A stretch of DNA of 64,000 nt from NCBI GenBank assembly GCA_015066345.1, contig SVOQ01000006.1, positions 41,035 to 105,034 of the forward strand, read 5' to 3'. The stretch's first letter is position 1, and every line of letters starts with the position of its first letter. Source of the DNA: Oscillospiraceae bacterium. GTDB lineage: Bacteria; Bacillota; Clostridia; Oscillospirales; Acutalibacteraceae. The notes under the pieces were generated by a model. It made no database searches. It was not told the origin of the DNA and saw only the letters and a program-made list of their open reading frames with translations. Position numbers and translations under genes: made by a program. Shown piece by piece: positions 51,473 to 60,214 of the stretch.

Positions 51473-52564
51473 TTAGTCAAAGTAAACGGGTTTACCTGTT
51501 TTTGCTGACTCATATATCGCTTCAAGAATCCTTGTAACAACAAGTGCTTGTTCGGGAAGAACAACGGGGTCTGTATCAGTACGGATTGCGTTAATCCATC
51601 TTGATGCTTCAACCTCTGCGGGTGAACCGTCTCTTTGTCCCTCAAAGAATGCGGCACCGCCTGCTCTGAGGTTGGGTTTTTCGATACACTGACGCTGATT
51701 TTTAATGTAGTTAAGACGTGCTTCATCGTTGAGAGTATCTGCGCCACCCTTGTCACCGCAAATCATATAACAAGCTTCGTTAGGCTCGGCAATATTAAGT
51801 GCCCAGCTTGATTCAAGGTTAATAACCGCACCGTTTTTCATTTTAATGAAACCGAAAGCGGAATCTTCAACGGTGAATTTTTCAGGGTCCCACTGACCCC
51901 ATGCATTACCCTGCTCGGTCTGGTCGGCAAGTTTTCTGAATGTCTGACCAACCACCATTTCGGGTTCGTAGTTATTCATAACCCAAAGAGTCATATCAAG
52001 AGCGTGAGTACCGATATCAATAAGAGGACCGCCACCCTGCTCATATTCGTTAAGGAAAACGCCCCATGTAGGAACTGCACGACGACGGATAGCAAGAGCT
52101 TTACCATAGTAAATCTCTCCGAATTCACCGTTGTCTGCACATTGTTTTACATAAAGATTTTCGGGTGTCTGACGGTTCTGGTAACCGATGGAGAGTTTTT
52201 TACCGGTTCTCTTAGCGGCTTCGCACATAGCCTTAGCTTCCTCGTAAGTTTTAGCCATGGGCTTTTCGCACATTACGTGCTTACCTGCTTCAAGGGAATC
52301 AATTGTAATGAAACTATGTGAACGGTTGGGTGTACAAACGTGAACGATATCAATGCTTTCGTCCTTAAGAAGTTCTTTGTAATCTTCGTAGACCTTAGCA
52401 TCGGGAGTACCGAATTTCTCAGCAGCCTTCTGGGCACGTTCAACAACGATATCACAGAAAGCAACCATCTCAACATCCTGAACTTTTGAGAGTGCGGGCA
52501 TATGCTTACCGTTAGCGATACCGCCACAACCAATAATACCTATTTTTAAAACTTTATCATTCAT
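51473..52564 (-). CDS. Gfo/Idh/MocA-family oxidoreductase
   Basis: A 363-residue NAD(P)-dependent dehydrogenase. The Rossmann part has IGIIGCGGIANGKHMPAL and VHVCTPNRSH, with the family signature CEKPMAKTYEEA. The GGGPLIDIGTHALDMTLW block holds the catalytic and substrate residues. AGGAGG precedes the ATG at 52564. The track's start is 13 codons upstream. It probably works with the two epimerases downstream on a sugar or inositol. Confidence 0.93.
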   Translation of the reverse strand: MNDKVLKIGIIGCGGIANGKHMPALSKVQDVEMVAFCDIVVERAQKAAEKFGTPDAKVYEDYKELLKDESIDIVHVCTPNRSHSFITIDSLEAGKHVMCEKPMAKTYEEAKAMCEAAKRTGKKLSIGYQNRQTPENLYVKQCADNGEFGEIYYGKALAIRRRAVPTWGVFLNEYEQGGGPLIDIGTHALDMTLWVMNNYEPEMVVGQTFRKLADQTEQGNAWGQWDPEKFTVEDSAFGFIKMKNGAVINLESSWALNIAEPNEACYMICGDKGGADTLNDEARLNYIKNQRQCIEKPNLRAGGAAFFEGQRDGSPAEVEASRWINAIRTDTDPVVLPEQALVVTRILEAIYESAKTGKPVYFD

Positions 52565-52611
52565 AAAAATGAACCTCCTATTGCTCTGATTAAGCAAAAT
52601 CATACAATACT

Positions 52612-52639
52612 ATTATATTATATTTGGGTTTTATTTCAA
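52612..52639 (-). promoter_or_regulatory. Promoter of the Gfo/Idh gene
   Basis: TTGAAA, 16 nt, TATAAT on the minus strand, about 47 nt before the start codon. Confidence 0.6.
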
Positions 52640-52705
52640 TAGAAAAGCCCAATAAATAGAGGCTTCAAAAACAACAAAAATACCTTGATTTATTTAGGAA
52701 AATCA

Positions 52706-52740
52706 CACAAAAAACAGGGCGTACCCAATGGGTACGCCCT
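52706..52740 (-). terminator. Terminator of the secreted phosphatase gene
   Basis: AGGGCGTACCC/GGGTACGCCCT, an 11-bp perfect stem with a three-base loop, then GTTTTTTG on the minus strand. Confidence 0.88.
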
Positions 52741-52758
52741 AAAATAATTTAATTAAAA

Positions 52759-54279
52759 TCAACCAAACAAACTGCCTATTGCCTGAGGAAGGAGTTTGGT
52801 AAGGTATGTGATGAGAAGTCCGAAGATTTCAGTAAAGAAGTTAGCAACAGAACCGTCGATACTACCGAAGATATCTGTGGGAAGTTTTGTATCTTCAACA
52901 TCTTCGTCTTTAACGGTCTTCTTGATAGCGTATTCATCAACCATTGTTACTTCCTGAGTATCGTCGTTAACAACGTATGCTCTGTAAACAAGGTAGTTAC
53001 CATCAACTTCAATATTTGCGAAGCAACCGCCTGCATAGGGGTTTGTTTCAACTTCATTTTCGTCTTTTTCACTTCTTGTTGTGAAGTAAACGTCTGCACA
53101 GTCCATAATGGGGTCAATAGCACCGTCGTTTACACTGTATCTCTTAGTACCTGCTGTTGAGGGAAGAATGTAAACTGCACCCTCGGGATTTACTGCGAAA
53201 GTAACATCCTGACCGTTGTGTCTTTCTGTGATGTAAACAGTATCTTCGCAAACTGCGTCACCTGCAACCTGCTGAGTTCTGAAGTACATATGGTCGTGAC
53301 CTGAAAGAACCATGTCAACGCCTGTTTCGTCAACAATTTCGATAACGGTTTCTCTCATAGCAAGAGTATCGGGCTTGTTGATGTTTTTACCTGCAGAATA
53401 TACTGCTCTGTGGAGAAGAAGTACTTTCCAATGTGCGTCAGAAGATGTGATATCGTTATAAATCCAGTTTCTCTGAGCTTCGGTCATGGGATACATATCG
53501 TTTGAGTTAAGAACTGTGAAGTGAGTATCGCCGTAATCGAATGAATAGTATGTGCCGTTAACACCGTTACCTGCGCCGTCGCCACCGTCAAGGTTGAACA
53601 TTGTATCGAACCAACCAACGTTGAGTTTGTTGGTGATGTTACCTTCGTGGTTACCTGCAACAGGAGCAAGAGTAAGACTTGTGTTAGCATCTTCGAAAGC
53701 CTGACCGTACCAGTTCCATTCTTCGTCAGTACAATCGTTAACGAAGTCACCAAGGTTAACTACGAATTCAGCGTCGCCGTTAAGTTCCATAGCGGCATCC
53801 ATAACGAGAGCTGCCTGTTCGAAGTTTTCGAGGCTACTTGCCTGAACGTCAGCAATAGCAAGGAATGAGAAACTATCATCACCGTCGTCAGTAACGAAAG
53901 TACAAGTTTTGCTCCAGATATCTCTGTCATAGCTACCTACGCGATAGCAATATTCTGTACCGGCTTCAAGACCTGATGCAATAGCTTTATGGCAGTAGTA
54001 ACCTTCCCAAGCGGATACTGTACCTTCAAAAGTAATTGCATTTTCAAAGCCTGATGCTTTGTAATCGTCAGTGGGAACTACCTGAATAGCAGAATCGCAT
54101 TTCTTCTCGGTAAACCAAGTGAAACCACGCTGAGTTTTAGTATCACCGTTCATTGTACAGGTGATACGGATTGTTTCGAAACCTGTTGCGCCTTCTGCAG
54201 ATGCACTCACACCGATGCAACCGAAAAGCATCATAACTGCGAGCAATACTGCGAGAGCTCTTTTTGCTGTCATCTTCAT
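52759..54279 (-). CDS. Secreted purple-acid-phosphatase-like metallophosphoesterase
   Basis: A 506-residue secreted enzyme. A signal peptide (LAVLLAVMMLFGCIGVSASA) is followed by an FN3-like N-terminal domain typical of purple acid phosphatases (about 30-130) and the metallophosphoesterase domain with AIADVQ, NLGDFVND, AGNHEGN, LHRAVYS and LSGHDHMYFR. The C-terminus is a hydrophobic amphipathic tail (FFTEIFGLLITYLTKLLPQAIGSLFG). It probably releases phosphate from organic esters outside the cell. GGAGG lies 5 nt before the ATG. Confidence 0.9.
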   Translation of the reverse strand: MKMTAKRALAVLLAVMMLFGCIGVSASAEGATGFETIRITCTMNGDTKTQRGFTWFTEKKCDSAIQVVPTDDYKASGFENAITFEGTVSAWEGYYCHKAIASGLEAGTEYCYRVGSYDRDIWSKTCTFVTDDGDDSFSFLAIADVQASSLENFEQAALVMDAAMELNGDAEFVVNLGDFVNDCTDEEWNWYGQAFEDANTSLTLAPVAGNHEGNITNKLNVGWFDTMFNLDGGDGAGNGVNGTYYSFDYGDTHFTVLNSNDMYPMTEAQRNWIYNDITSSDAHWKVLLLHRAVYSAGKNINKPDTLAMRETVIEIVDETGVDMVLSGHDHMYFRTQQVAGDAVCEDTVYITERHNGQDVTFAVNPEGAVYILPSTAGTKRYSVNDGAIDPIMDCADVYFTTRSEKDENEVETNPYAGGCFANIEVDGNYLVYRAYVVNDDTQEVTMVDEYAIKKTVKDEDVEDTKLPTDIFGSIDGSVANFFTEIFGLLITYLTKLLPQAIGSLFG

Positions 54280-54305
54280 AACTACCTCCGTAATTATATG
54301 GATTT

Positions 54306-54332
54306 TGGGTATGAGTTTAGACTACTACCCAT
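54306..54332 (-). promoter_or_regulatory. Inverted repeat in the phosphatase leader
   Basis: TGGGTA and TACCCA face each other across 15 bases just after the predicted start. A related TTGGGT/ACCCAA pair is in the FN3 operon leader. Confidence 0.3.
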
Positions 54333-54346
54333 TTTTATTCCATTTC

Positions 54347-54375
54347 ATTATACACACAAAGTTTCAATATTTCAA
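54347..54375 (-). promoter_or_regulatory. Promoter of the secreted phosphatase gene
   Basis: TTGAAA, 17 nt, TATAAT on the minus strand. The leader is about 60 nt. Confidence 0.65.
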
Positions 54376-54385
54376 TACTATTTTT

Positions 54386-54425
54386 AAAAAAAGAAACTCC
54401 CACACCTAAAATTTGTGCAGGAGTC
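54386..54425 (-). terminator. Terminator of the 54440 gene
   Basis: GACTCC..CACA and TGTG..GGAGT form an interrupted stem, followed by TTCTTTTTTT on the minus strand. Confidence 0.7.
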
Positions 54426-54439
54426 ATAAAAATCAGTGA

Positions 54440-56296
54440 TTAATATTTATCTTTACAAGAAATTGTCGAGGAGTATGCACTTATACTCTTACCGTCAATT
54501 GCCTTGGCGGTGTAAGTATATGTCACGCCTTTTTTTGCGGTTTTATCCACGTAAGTTACGGTATTTCCGCCCTTGACAGTAGCAAGTCTTACCCAACCCG
54601 AGTTAGCGGTTTTGCGGTAAACGTAGTAGTTTTGAGCACCCTTAACCTCGCCCCATTTAACGGCAATACCCGTTTTACCGCTTACGGCACTTTTCATAAC
54701 AGGATCAGAAAGACGTTCGGTACATAAACCTTTCGTATCATATCCGCTATTACCCGAATTTACGGCACGGACCGTGTAACTGTAACGAGTACCGCTTTTA
54801 ACGGATGTATCAACATATTTAAGGCTTTTAGTGGTGACTATACAAGTCCAGTAATCCACACCGTCAACACGTCTGTAAACACGGTATGCAGTTGCACCCG
54901 ATACTTTAGCCCATTCAACCCGTATACCCGACGTGGTATTTTGAACTTTTGTAAGCCCAGGGGTTTGAACATATTTTATCTTAGATGTTTTTGCAGAGTC
55001 GTAAACGCTGTAATCACCCGCGGAATTAAATGCTCTTGCACTGTAATAATAGGTAGTGCTATTTTTAGCAGTTTTGTCAAGATAAGTTGTTGAGGTTGTG
55101 GTTTTAATTCTGACCCAGGTTTTATCACCCGAAGCCCTGCGATACACTGCGTATTTTGATGCACCGTCAATTTTATTCCACGAAACACTTACGCCACCGT
55201 GTGTATTCATAGTTGATGCTTTCGGGGTAACGGGTTTAAATTGAGAAACTTCCTTATATTCAAATATAAATGAACACTCTTTGCAAACCAATGTCTTTAT
55301 ACCGCTGTCAAAGGCGGTAGCAGGTTTGTAATCAACCCAATGTTTATTTTTGTGTTCACAAGTACCACGGTATGAAACAGAGAAGTCGATACCTCCGCCG
55401 TCCTTTTCCCCTACAAAACAACAAATTTCTTCACACGGAGTAAGGTATACGGGAACTTCAAAGTTCAACTTATTATTTTCATAGTCCACATCATCAAATG
55501 AGTAAGTGAACATATCATTACGGGTATATTCAAAATACGGGTCATTTTCACTTACGGATTTGAACACATACAAACCCTCAACAGTTGCTTTAAAAGTGAA
55601 CTGTGTACCGCTTGGAATGTTTTGGTATTTAACACCTATTCCAATACCCATATAGGGATATTCCGAACAATCGCAGGAAATTCTGAAATTTACATCCGAG
55701 CCGTCATAATCGTTTACGGAAAAGAATATTGTTTCACCTTTTTTAATATAAGTTTCGCCAAAAAACTCACAATCACTTTCATCATCAAAGCTTTCAAAAG
55801 AGTCGTCGGGTAACTGAATATCAGCATAGGGGTCAAAGCCATTAAACGAACTTAACTGATAATAATCGTCATGGTCGGCGGTAAAGTAAAAATACGAGCC
55901 ACTTTCAACAGCATAATCAACACCTATCCGTGCCTCAACAACCGACTTGATAACAAAATTTATTACTTCGTCATTCCCGTAAGAGCCAAGTTTACAGTTA
56001 ATCTCCTCCCCTTCTTCAAGGAAGATATAACCGCAGAATTCCATACTATTTCTTATATTATCAAATTCGCAGGATGTACCGTCACTATGCTCTACTTTTA
56101 AAAACGGGTCTTCATTATCATAAGAATTAATAGCATACCACCCTGTGTCCGGTGCTTTAAAGACAAAAACCGAATCCGCGTCAAAGGTATATTCACCCGT
56201 AGCATTAATATGGGTAACAGTCGCTATTACAGGAGTACAAAGAGCAATACAAATAAACAAAACAATCGCTAAAGACAAACTGATAAACTTTTTCAT
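54440..56296 (-). CDS. Secreted protein with three beta modules and three FN3 domains, KDKY tail
   Basis: A 618-residue secreted protein. A signal peptide (SLSLAIVLFICIALCTPVIA) is followed by three copies of a roughly 100-residue beta module like a pre-peptidase/carbohydrate-binding jelly roll (FTADHDDYYQLSSFNGFDPY and cognates). A zinc-ribbon-like segment (CEHKNKHWVDYKP..CKEC) comes next, then three FN3 domains matching the FN3 cluster at 25-35 kb. The end, ISCKDKY, equals that of the 29579 protein. No anchor motif. It is probably a surface binding protein. Confidence 0.8.
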   Translation of the reverse strand: MKKFISLSLAIVLFICIALCTPVIATVTHINATGEYTFDADSVFVFKAPDTGWYAINSYDNEDPFLKVEHSDGTSCEFDNIRNSMEFCGYIFLEEGEEINCKLGSYGNDEVINFVIKSVVEARIGVDYAVESGSYFYFTADHDDYYQLSSFNGFDPYADIQLPDDSFESFDDESDCEFFGETYIKKGETIFFSVNDYDGSDVNFRISCDCSEYPYMGIGIGVKYQNIPSGTQFTFKATVEGLYVFKSVSENDPYFEYTRNDMFTYSFDDVDYENNKLNFEVPVYLTPCEEICCFVGEKDGGGIDFSVSYRGTCEHKNKHWVDYKPATAFDSGIKTLVCKECSFIFEYKEVSQFKPVTPKASTMNTHGGVSVSWNKIDGASKYAVYRRASGDKTWVRIKTTTSTTYLDKTAKNSTTYYYSARAFNSAGDYSVYDSAKTSKIKYVQTPGLTKVQNTTSGIRVEWAKVSGATAYRVYRRVDGVDYWTCIVTTKSLKYVDTSVKSGTRYSYTVRAVNSGNSGYDTKGLCTERLSDPVMKSAVSGKTGIAVKWGEVKGAQNYYVYRKTANSGWVRLATVKGGNTVTYVDKTAKKGVTYTYTAKAIDGKSISAYSSTISCKDKY

Positions 56297-56329
56297 TGCA
56301 TCTTCACTCCTTTTAAATTCCTTTAGTTT

Positions 56330-56357
56330 ATTATAACATACCTTAACCTATTTTCAA
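56330..56357 (-). promoter_or_regulatory. Promoter of the 54440 gene
   Basis: TTGAAA, 16 nt, TATAAT on the minus strand, about 33 nt before the start codon. Confidence 0.65.
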
Positions 56358-56393
56358 TATACAAATAATTAATAATAATCTCGAAATTTACTA

Positions 56394-56434
56394 AAAAATA
56401 AATATCCGTCCCGAAAAACCGAGACGGATATTCT
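56394..56434 (-). terminator. Terminator of the mannosidase gene
   Basis: AATATCCGTC/GACGGATATT around a 12-base loop, then TTATTTTTTAG on the minus strand. Confidence 0.75.
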
Positions 56435-56439
56435 TAAAA

Positions 56440-59400
56440 TTATTTCATTTTAATTTTGTAACATTTGATTTCGAAGGGATTGATTTCAAAGTTAAGTGAA
56501 TCGCCCTCAGCAATATCAACTGCAACATCGTTTCTTTCAAGAAGATCGCACTCTGTTACGCTTTCAATTTCAGCAAAGAGTTTTGCAGAAACCTTTGTAC
56601 GGCTACCTGCTTTTTCAACGAAACGAACGATGTAAGCATCTTCGTCTTCGCATTTCTTAACTGCTTCAAGAGTAACGTTCTTGCCGTCAACACTGATGAA
56701 TGACTTAGCATCATCACCATTTGCAGTGCCGTTAATTTCAACTGCAACTGCGGGGTTGTTGATTTCAAGACCTCTAACGAGAGTTTCAGCATTCTTCCAA
56801 TTACCTGCGTGAGGATAAATTGAATATGTGAAGTAGTGGTCGCCACGGTCTGATTTGGGGTCGGGGTTCATGGGAGCTTTAAGGAGAGTGATAATCATTC
56901 TCTGCTTGTCAACCTCGTAACCGTATTTGCAATCGTTAAGGATTGATACACCGTAGTTATCCTCACTCATATCAATGAAGTTATGAGCGGAAACTTCAAA
57001 CTTAGCCTTATCATAAGGATTATGACGGTAGTTAGAACTCTCGATTGTTGCGTAAGCAATATCACGGGTGAATTTCTGAGCCTTAACATCAACGTCGAAA
57101 CCAACTTTAAGGAGTTTTTCCTGTTCGTTCCAGTTGATGAATGTATCGAAATCAATTCTGTCAAGCTCGTTGTAGATAATGATATTCTGCTTAACAAGTG
57201 ACTTGTTGATAACTTTTTCAAAAGATACAACTGTGAATACGTCACCTGTTGCAATACCTGTTACCTTACCGGGGTCTGTATCGAACTGACGGTCAACGTA
57301 AGAAGCAACGATATCCCATGCATCATATTTACCGGGAAGGTCTTCGTAAAGACGGAATACGTTACCTTTACCTGAAAGAACTTCGCGGTCATTCTTCTTG
57401 TCGTAGATTGAAATAAGCTCTGCACTGTCATCAAGTTCAACCTTGAAGTTTGCATTTTCGATAACATTACCTGTAAGAGCGGTAGCCTCGGAAACTGCAC
57501 CTTCTTTAGCATAGAATACTTTGTAACCAACTGCAGGAAGGTCTTTTGCAACGAAAACGAGTACCTTTGTACCGTCAAGCTTTGTATAGCTCTGAGTAGC
57601 AAGTTTGTTACCGTCTGCGTCGTAAATTTCAACATCCTTGTAGGGAAGTTCAACTTTCTGAGTTGCGTTAACACCGAGAGAGTTGAAAAGTGCAAAGGGT
57701 TTGCCGTATTTTTCGGTACCGTTTACATTACCCGCAATAACATTGAGGGCTTCGTCACGTACACTTTCACCGATTGCGATAATATCATCATAAATAGCGC
57801 AAAGGTCACCGAAAACTTCAGTGATATGTGAGCCGGGAAGTGAATCGTGGAACTGGTTAGTAAGAATAGCCTGCCAACCTTCGTTAAGTTTTTCAAGGGG
57901 ATATTCGTAACCGTACTGCATAGCAATACTTGCGAACATCTCTGCCTGACGGTAAAGGTTTTCAGAATATCTGTTAAGTTTCTTAAGAAGAGCCTTTGTA
58001 GTGTGAACACCGCGGTGCTCTTCAAGATAAAGCTCGTCTTTCCATGTAGGAATGTTAGTTTCTGTTGCGTTTGCTTTCATACGTGCAAGAGAATCTTCAA
58101 TCTTACTTGTCTGAGTTTTAGGAAGACCGGGGAAGTTCTTATAACGTTTTACGTATTCGAGCATTTCGGTGTCAACACCGCCGCCACCGTCACCCCAACC
58201 GTAACAGTACATAGATTCACCGATGGTTTCTTTATCAGTGTATTTCTTCCAGTTAACTTTAAGGGAGTCTGCTTCAACAGTACCGATAAAGTGTGTGGGA
58301 GGAACAATTGAGAATACCTTTGAGCCGTCGGGACCTTCCCACCAGAAGGTGTTATACTGCCAGGGGTTAGTGTCATTCCAGATACCCATCTTATGGGTTA
58401 CGAAATATTCAACACCCGCTTTTTTAAGAATCTGGGGCATTGCGTAGCCGTTACCGAATACGTCGGGAACCCAACAGGTCTTAGGTGTGATGCCGAAGGT
58501 CTTTTCAGCAAAACGAACACCGTGAAGAAGCTGACGAACGAAAGATTCACCTGAAACAAGGTTACAGTCGGGTTCAACCCACATTGCACCGATGTATTCC
58601 CATCTGCCCTCTTTAATACGTTCTTTAACCTGTTTGTAAAGAGAGGGATATCTCTTTTCCATTTCGATATATGTAGGAGCGGTACTCTGTGAGAAAACGA
58701 AGTCATCGTACTGTTCCATAAGACGGAGCATTGTAGCATGAGTTCTGCCCAATTTACGGATATACTCTTTGTAAGCCCACATAAATACAATATCAAGGTG
58801 GGAGTTACCTACGAGAGCGAGCATACCCTCGGATTTATAGGAATCGTTGTTGTAAACTTTATCCTTAAGAATTTTCTGAGCCTGACGAAGACCGGCTTTA
58901 AATTCTTCACCGTCAAGGTCAAAGTTAACATAAGTGAAAGCCTCTTTAAGAGTTGCTCTGATAAGCTCCTGAAGACCTGTATCGTGAACGGGCATAAAGA
59001 GAGCATTGAAAACAGCCTTGAAGTCCCAGTAAATCTCTTCGATTTCGGGGTCAACAACACCAACAAAAGAGCATGAAAGAGTTTTTACGGTTGACTCGTT
59101 TGAGTGCCATACATAGTAGGACTCAATATCAACATCGTAATGCTCGTCACCCTTAGCGCAGTCAGTAAGGAGAACGGAGTTTCTGAAGGGGTCAAGACCC
59201 TGATAGGGTTCACCGTTAAGTGTAAGGAGTGAGTCACCGCCGAAGTAAACGTTAAGAGTAACCTTTTTACCCTTGAATCTTTCGGGCATATCAAATGAAT
59301 TTTTGAAGAATGCACTCCAACCGTTGTTACCCCAACGGTCGCCAACATTAAGCTCCTTCCATTCGTCATAAAGGAACTCATAATCGTCAACACCTTTATA

Positions 59401-59610
59401 AATACATTCCTTCATTTTCCAAGCGGGAATGGATTCGATATCGGTGTAAATTCTTTTTTTAAGGTTTTTGATTTTAAGCGCCGCAACATCGTCAAAAGAG
59501 AAAATACCTCTCTGTTTACCTTTTGTGGCGTCACGCCAATCATCAACATGGGCATCCATAGCGTCAAGAGCCGCTACTGCATCCATATTTTTAATCTCTG
59601 CCAAAGCCAT
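56440..59610 (-). CDS. GH38 alpha-mannosidase
   Basis: A 1056-residue cytoplasmic glycosidase of family GH38, which trims alpha-mannosides. Zinc and catalytic motifs are present: GNSHLDIVFMWAYKEYIRK, GAMWVEPDCN and CWVPDVFGNG (the aspartate is the nucleophile). NQFHDSLPGS further on supplies another zinc ligand. A beta-sandwich N-terminal domain and a C-terminal mannosidase domain flank this core. The start is uncertain: AAAGGA is only 2 nt before the ATG but 8 nt before an in-frame TTG (59604). No signal peptide, so the substrate must be imported. Confidence 0.93.
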   Translation of the reverse strand: MALAEIKNMDAVAALDAMDAHVDDWRDATKGKQRGIFSFDDVAALKIKNLKKRIYTDIESIPAWKMKECIYKGVDDYEFLYDEWKELNVGDRWGNNGWSAFFKNSFDMPERFKGKKVTLNVYFGGDSLLTLNGEPYQGLDPFRNSVLLTDCAKGDEHYDVDIESYYVWHSNESTVKTLSCSFVGVVDPEIEEIYWDFKAVFNALFMPVHDTGLQELIRATLKEAFTYVNFDLDGEEFKAGLRQAQKILKDKVYNNDSYKSEGMLALVGNSHLDIVFMWAYKEYIRKLGRTHATMLRLMEQYDDFVFSQSTAPTYIEMEKRYPSLYKQVKERIKEGRWEYIGAMWVEPDCNLVSGESFVRQLLHGVRFAEKTFGITPKTCWVPDVFGNGYAMPQILKKAGVEYFVTHKMGIWNDTNPWQYNTFWWEGPDGSKVFSIVPPTHFIGTVEADSLKVNWKKYTDKETIGESMYCYGWGDGGGGVDTEMLEYVKRYKNFPGLPKTQTSKIEDSLARMKANATETNIPTWKDELYLEEHRGVHTTKALLKKLNRYSENLYRQAEMFASIAMQYGYEYPLEKLNEGWQAILTNQFHDSLPGSHITEVFGDLCAIYDDIIAIGESVRDEALNVIAGNVNGTEKYGKPFALFNSLGVNATQKVELPYKDVEIYDADGNKLATQSYTKLDGTKVLVFVAKDLPAVGYKVFYAKEGAVSEATALTGNVIENANFKVELDDSAELISIYDKKNDREVLSGKGNVFRLYEDLPGKYDAWDIVASYVDRQFDTDPGKVTGIATGDVFTVVSFEKVINKSLVKQNIIIYNELDRIDFDTFINWNEQEKLLKVGFDVDVKAQKFTRDIAYATIESSNYRHNPYDKAKFEVSAHNFIDMSEDNYGVSILNDCKYGYEVDKQRMIITLLKAPMNPDPKSDRGDHYFTYSIYPHAGNWKNAETLVRGLEINNPAVAVEINGTANGDDAKSFISVDGKNVTLEAVKKCEDEDAYIVRFVEKAGSRTKVSAKLFAEIESVTECDLLERNDVAVDIAEGDSLNFEINPFEIKCYKIKMK

Positions 59611-59656
59611 CGTCCTTTCTTAAACCGAAACATAATATCCGATTTTATTAAAGATT

Positions 59657-59685
59657 AGTATAGCATTATAAATTACAAGTTGCAA
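59657..59685 (-). promoter_or_regulatory. Promoter of the mannosidase gene
   Basis: TTGCAA, 17 nt, TATACT with extended-10 TGC on the minus strand, about 40 nt before the start. Confidence 0.65.
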
Positions 59686-59738
59686 GTATTAAATGGCAAA
59701 TTTTAGCGAGGAGTTAGGAGTGAGGAATGAGGAGTTAA

Positions 59739-59999
59739 GGGGCACTTCGTGCCGAATTATAGATAAAGTTTTTTAATGCGAAGCCTCGCCGTCCTGCCGC
59801 TTGCGGGAGGAAGGGGGACCACCGTCAGGTGGTGCAAGGTCCTATTCTCGTTTCACTTGCGAAATATATCGCACTGAAAGTATATCGCACCCGAGAGGCA
59901 TAAAATGGTGGTGGGTAGTTCACTCGCGGCTATTCTTCAATAAGATAGAACAATAGTAAGGTACGCTTCTATGCGTACCGCGAGAGATAAAGTGCAACC
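59739..59999 (+). repeat. Composite hairpin repeat, copy C, with nested ATATCGC array
   Basis: It begins like copy A (GGGGCACTTCGTGCCGAATT) and proceeds with the hairpin CCTGCCGC/GCGGGAGG, then ACCACC-gtca-GGTGGT. Where copies A, B and D have the second hairpin block it instead carries ATATCGC twice with ACT-gaa-AGT and CCC-gag-GG-like hairpins, then resumes with GGTGGTGGGTAGTTC. It ends with the 7-bp hairpin GGTACGC-ttct-GCGTACC shared with copy D. It lies between the mannosidase promoter and the FN3 remnant, and no ORF is plausible. Confidence 0.75.
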
Positions 60000-60042
60000 T
60001 TGAAAATTGTCGTTTAGAAAAGCCCACTTTCCTTACTTATCG

Positions 60043-60071
60043 AAAAAGCCCCGCATCTCTGCGGAACTTTT
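60043..60071 (-). terminator. Terminator after the FN3 remnant
   Basis: AAGTTCCGCA / TGCGGGGCTT pair around GAGA and end in TTTTT on the minus strand. It resembles the hydA terminator, and it still serves the truncated gene. Confidence 0.7.
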
Positions 60072-60075
60072 CTTC

Positions 60076-60180
60076 TTAATATTTATCTTTTATAGCAAGA
60101 CCTTTGGTGTTGTAGTAGCTGGTTGATGTGCCGTAATAGGCTCTTACCGTGTGGGTGTAGAAAATACCTTTTTGAGCAAC
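60076..60180 (-). pseudogene. 3' remnant of an FN3 repeat gene (KDKY end)
   Basis: The 34 residues ending AYYGTSTSYYNTKGLAIKDKY are nearly the C-terminus of the 29579 protein (AYYGTSTSYYNTKGIACKDKY). The frame is open upstream only to about 60333 and soon loses similarity, entering the sequence of the WG-repeat gene, which stops at 60215. It has no start codon or ribosome site of its own. It appears to be the tail of a lost FN3 gene joined to the WG-repeat gene by deletion or recombination, with its terminator retained. Confidence 0.8.
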
Positions 60181-60214
60181 TTTCTCAAAATGCCACCAAT
60201 TGATTTCTATCCGA

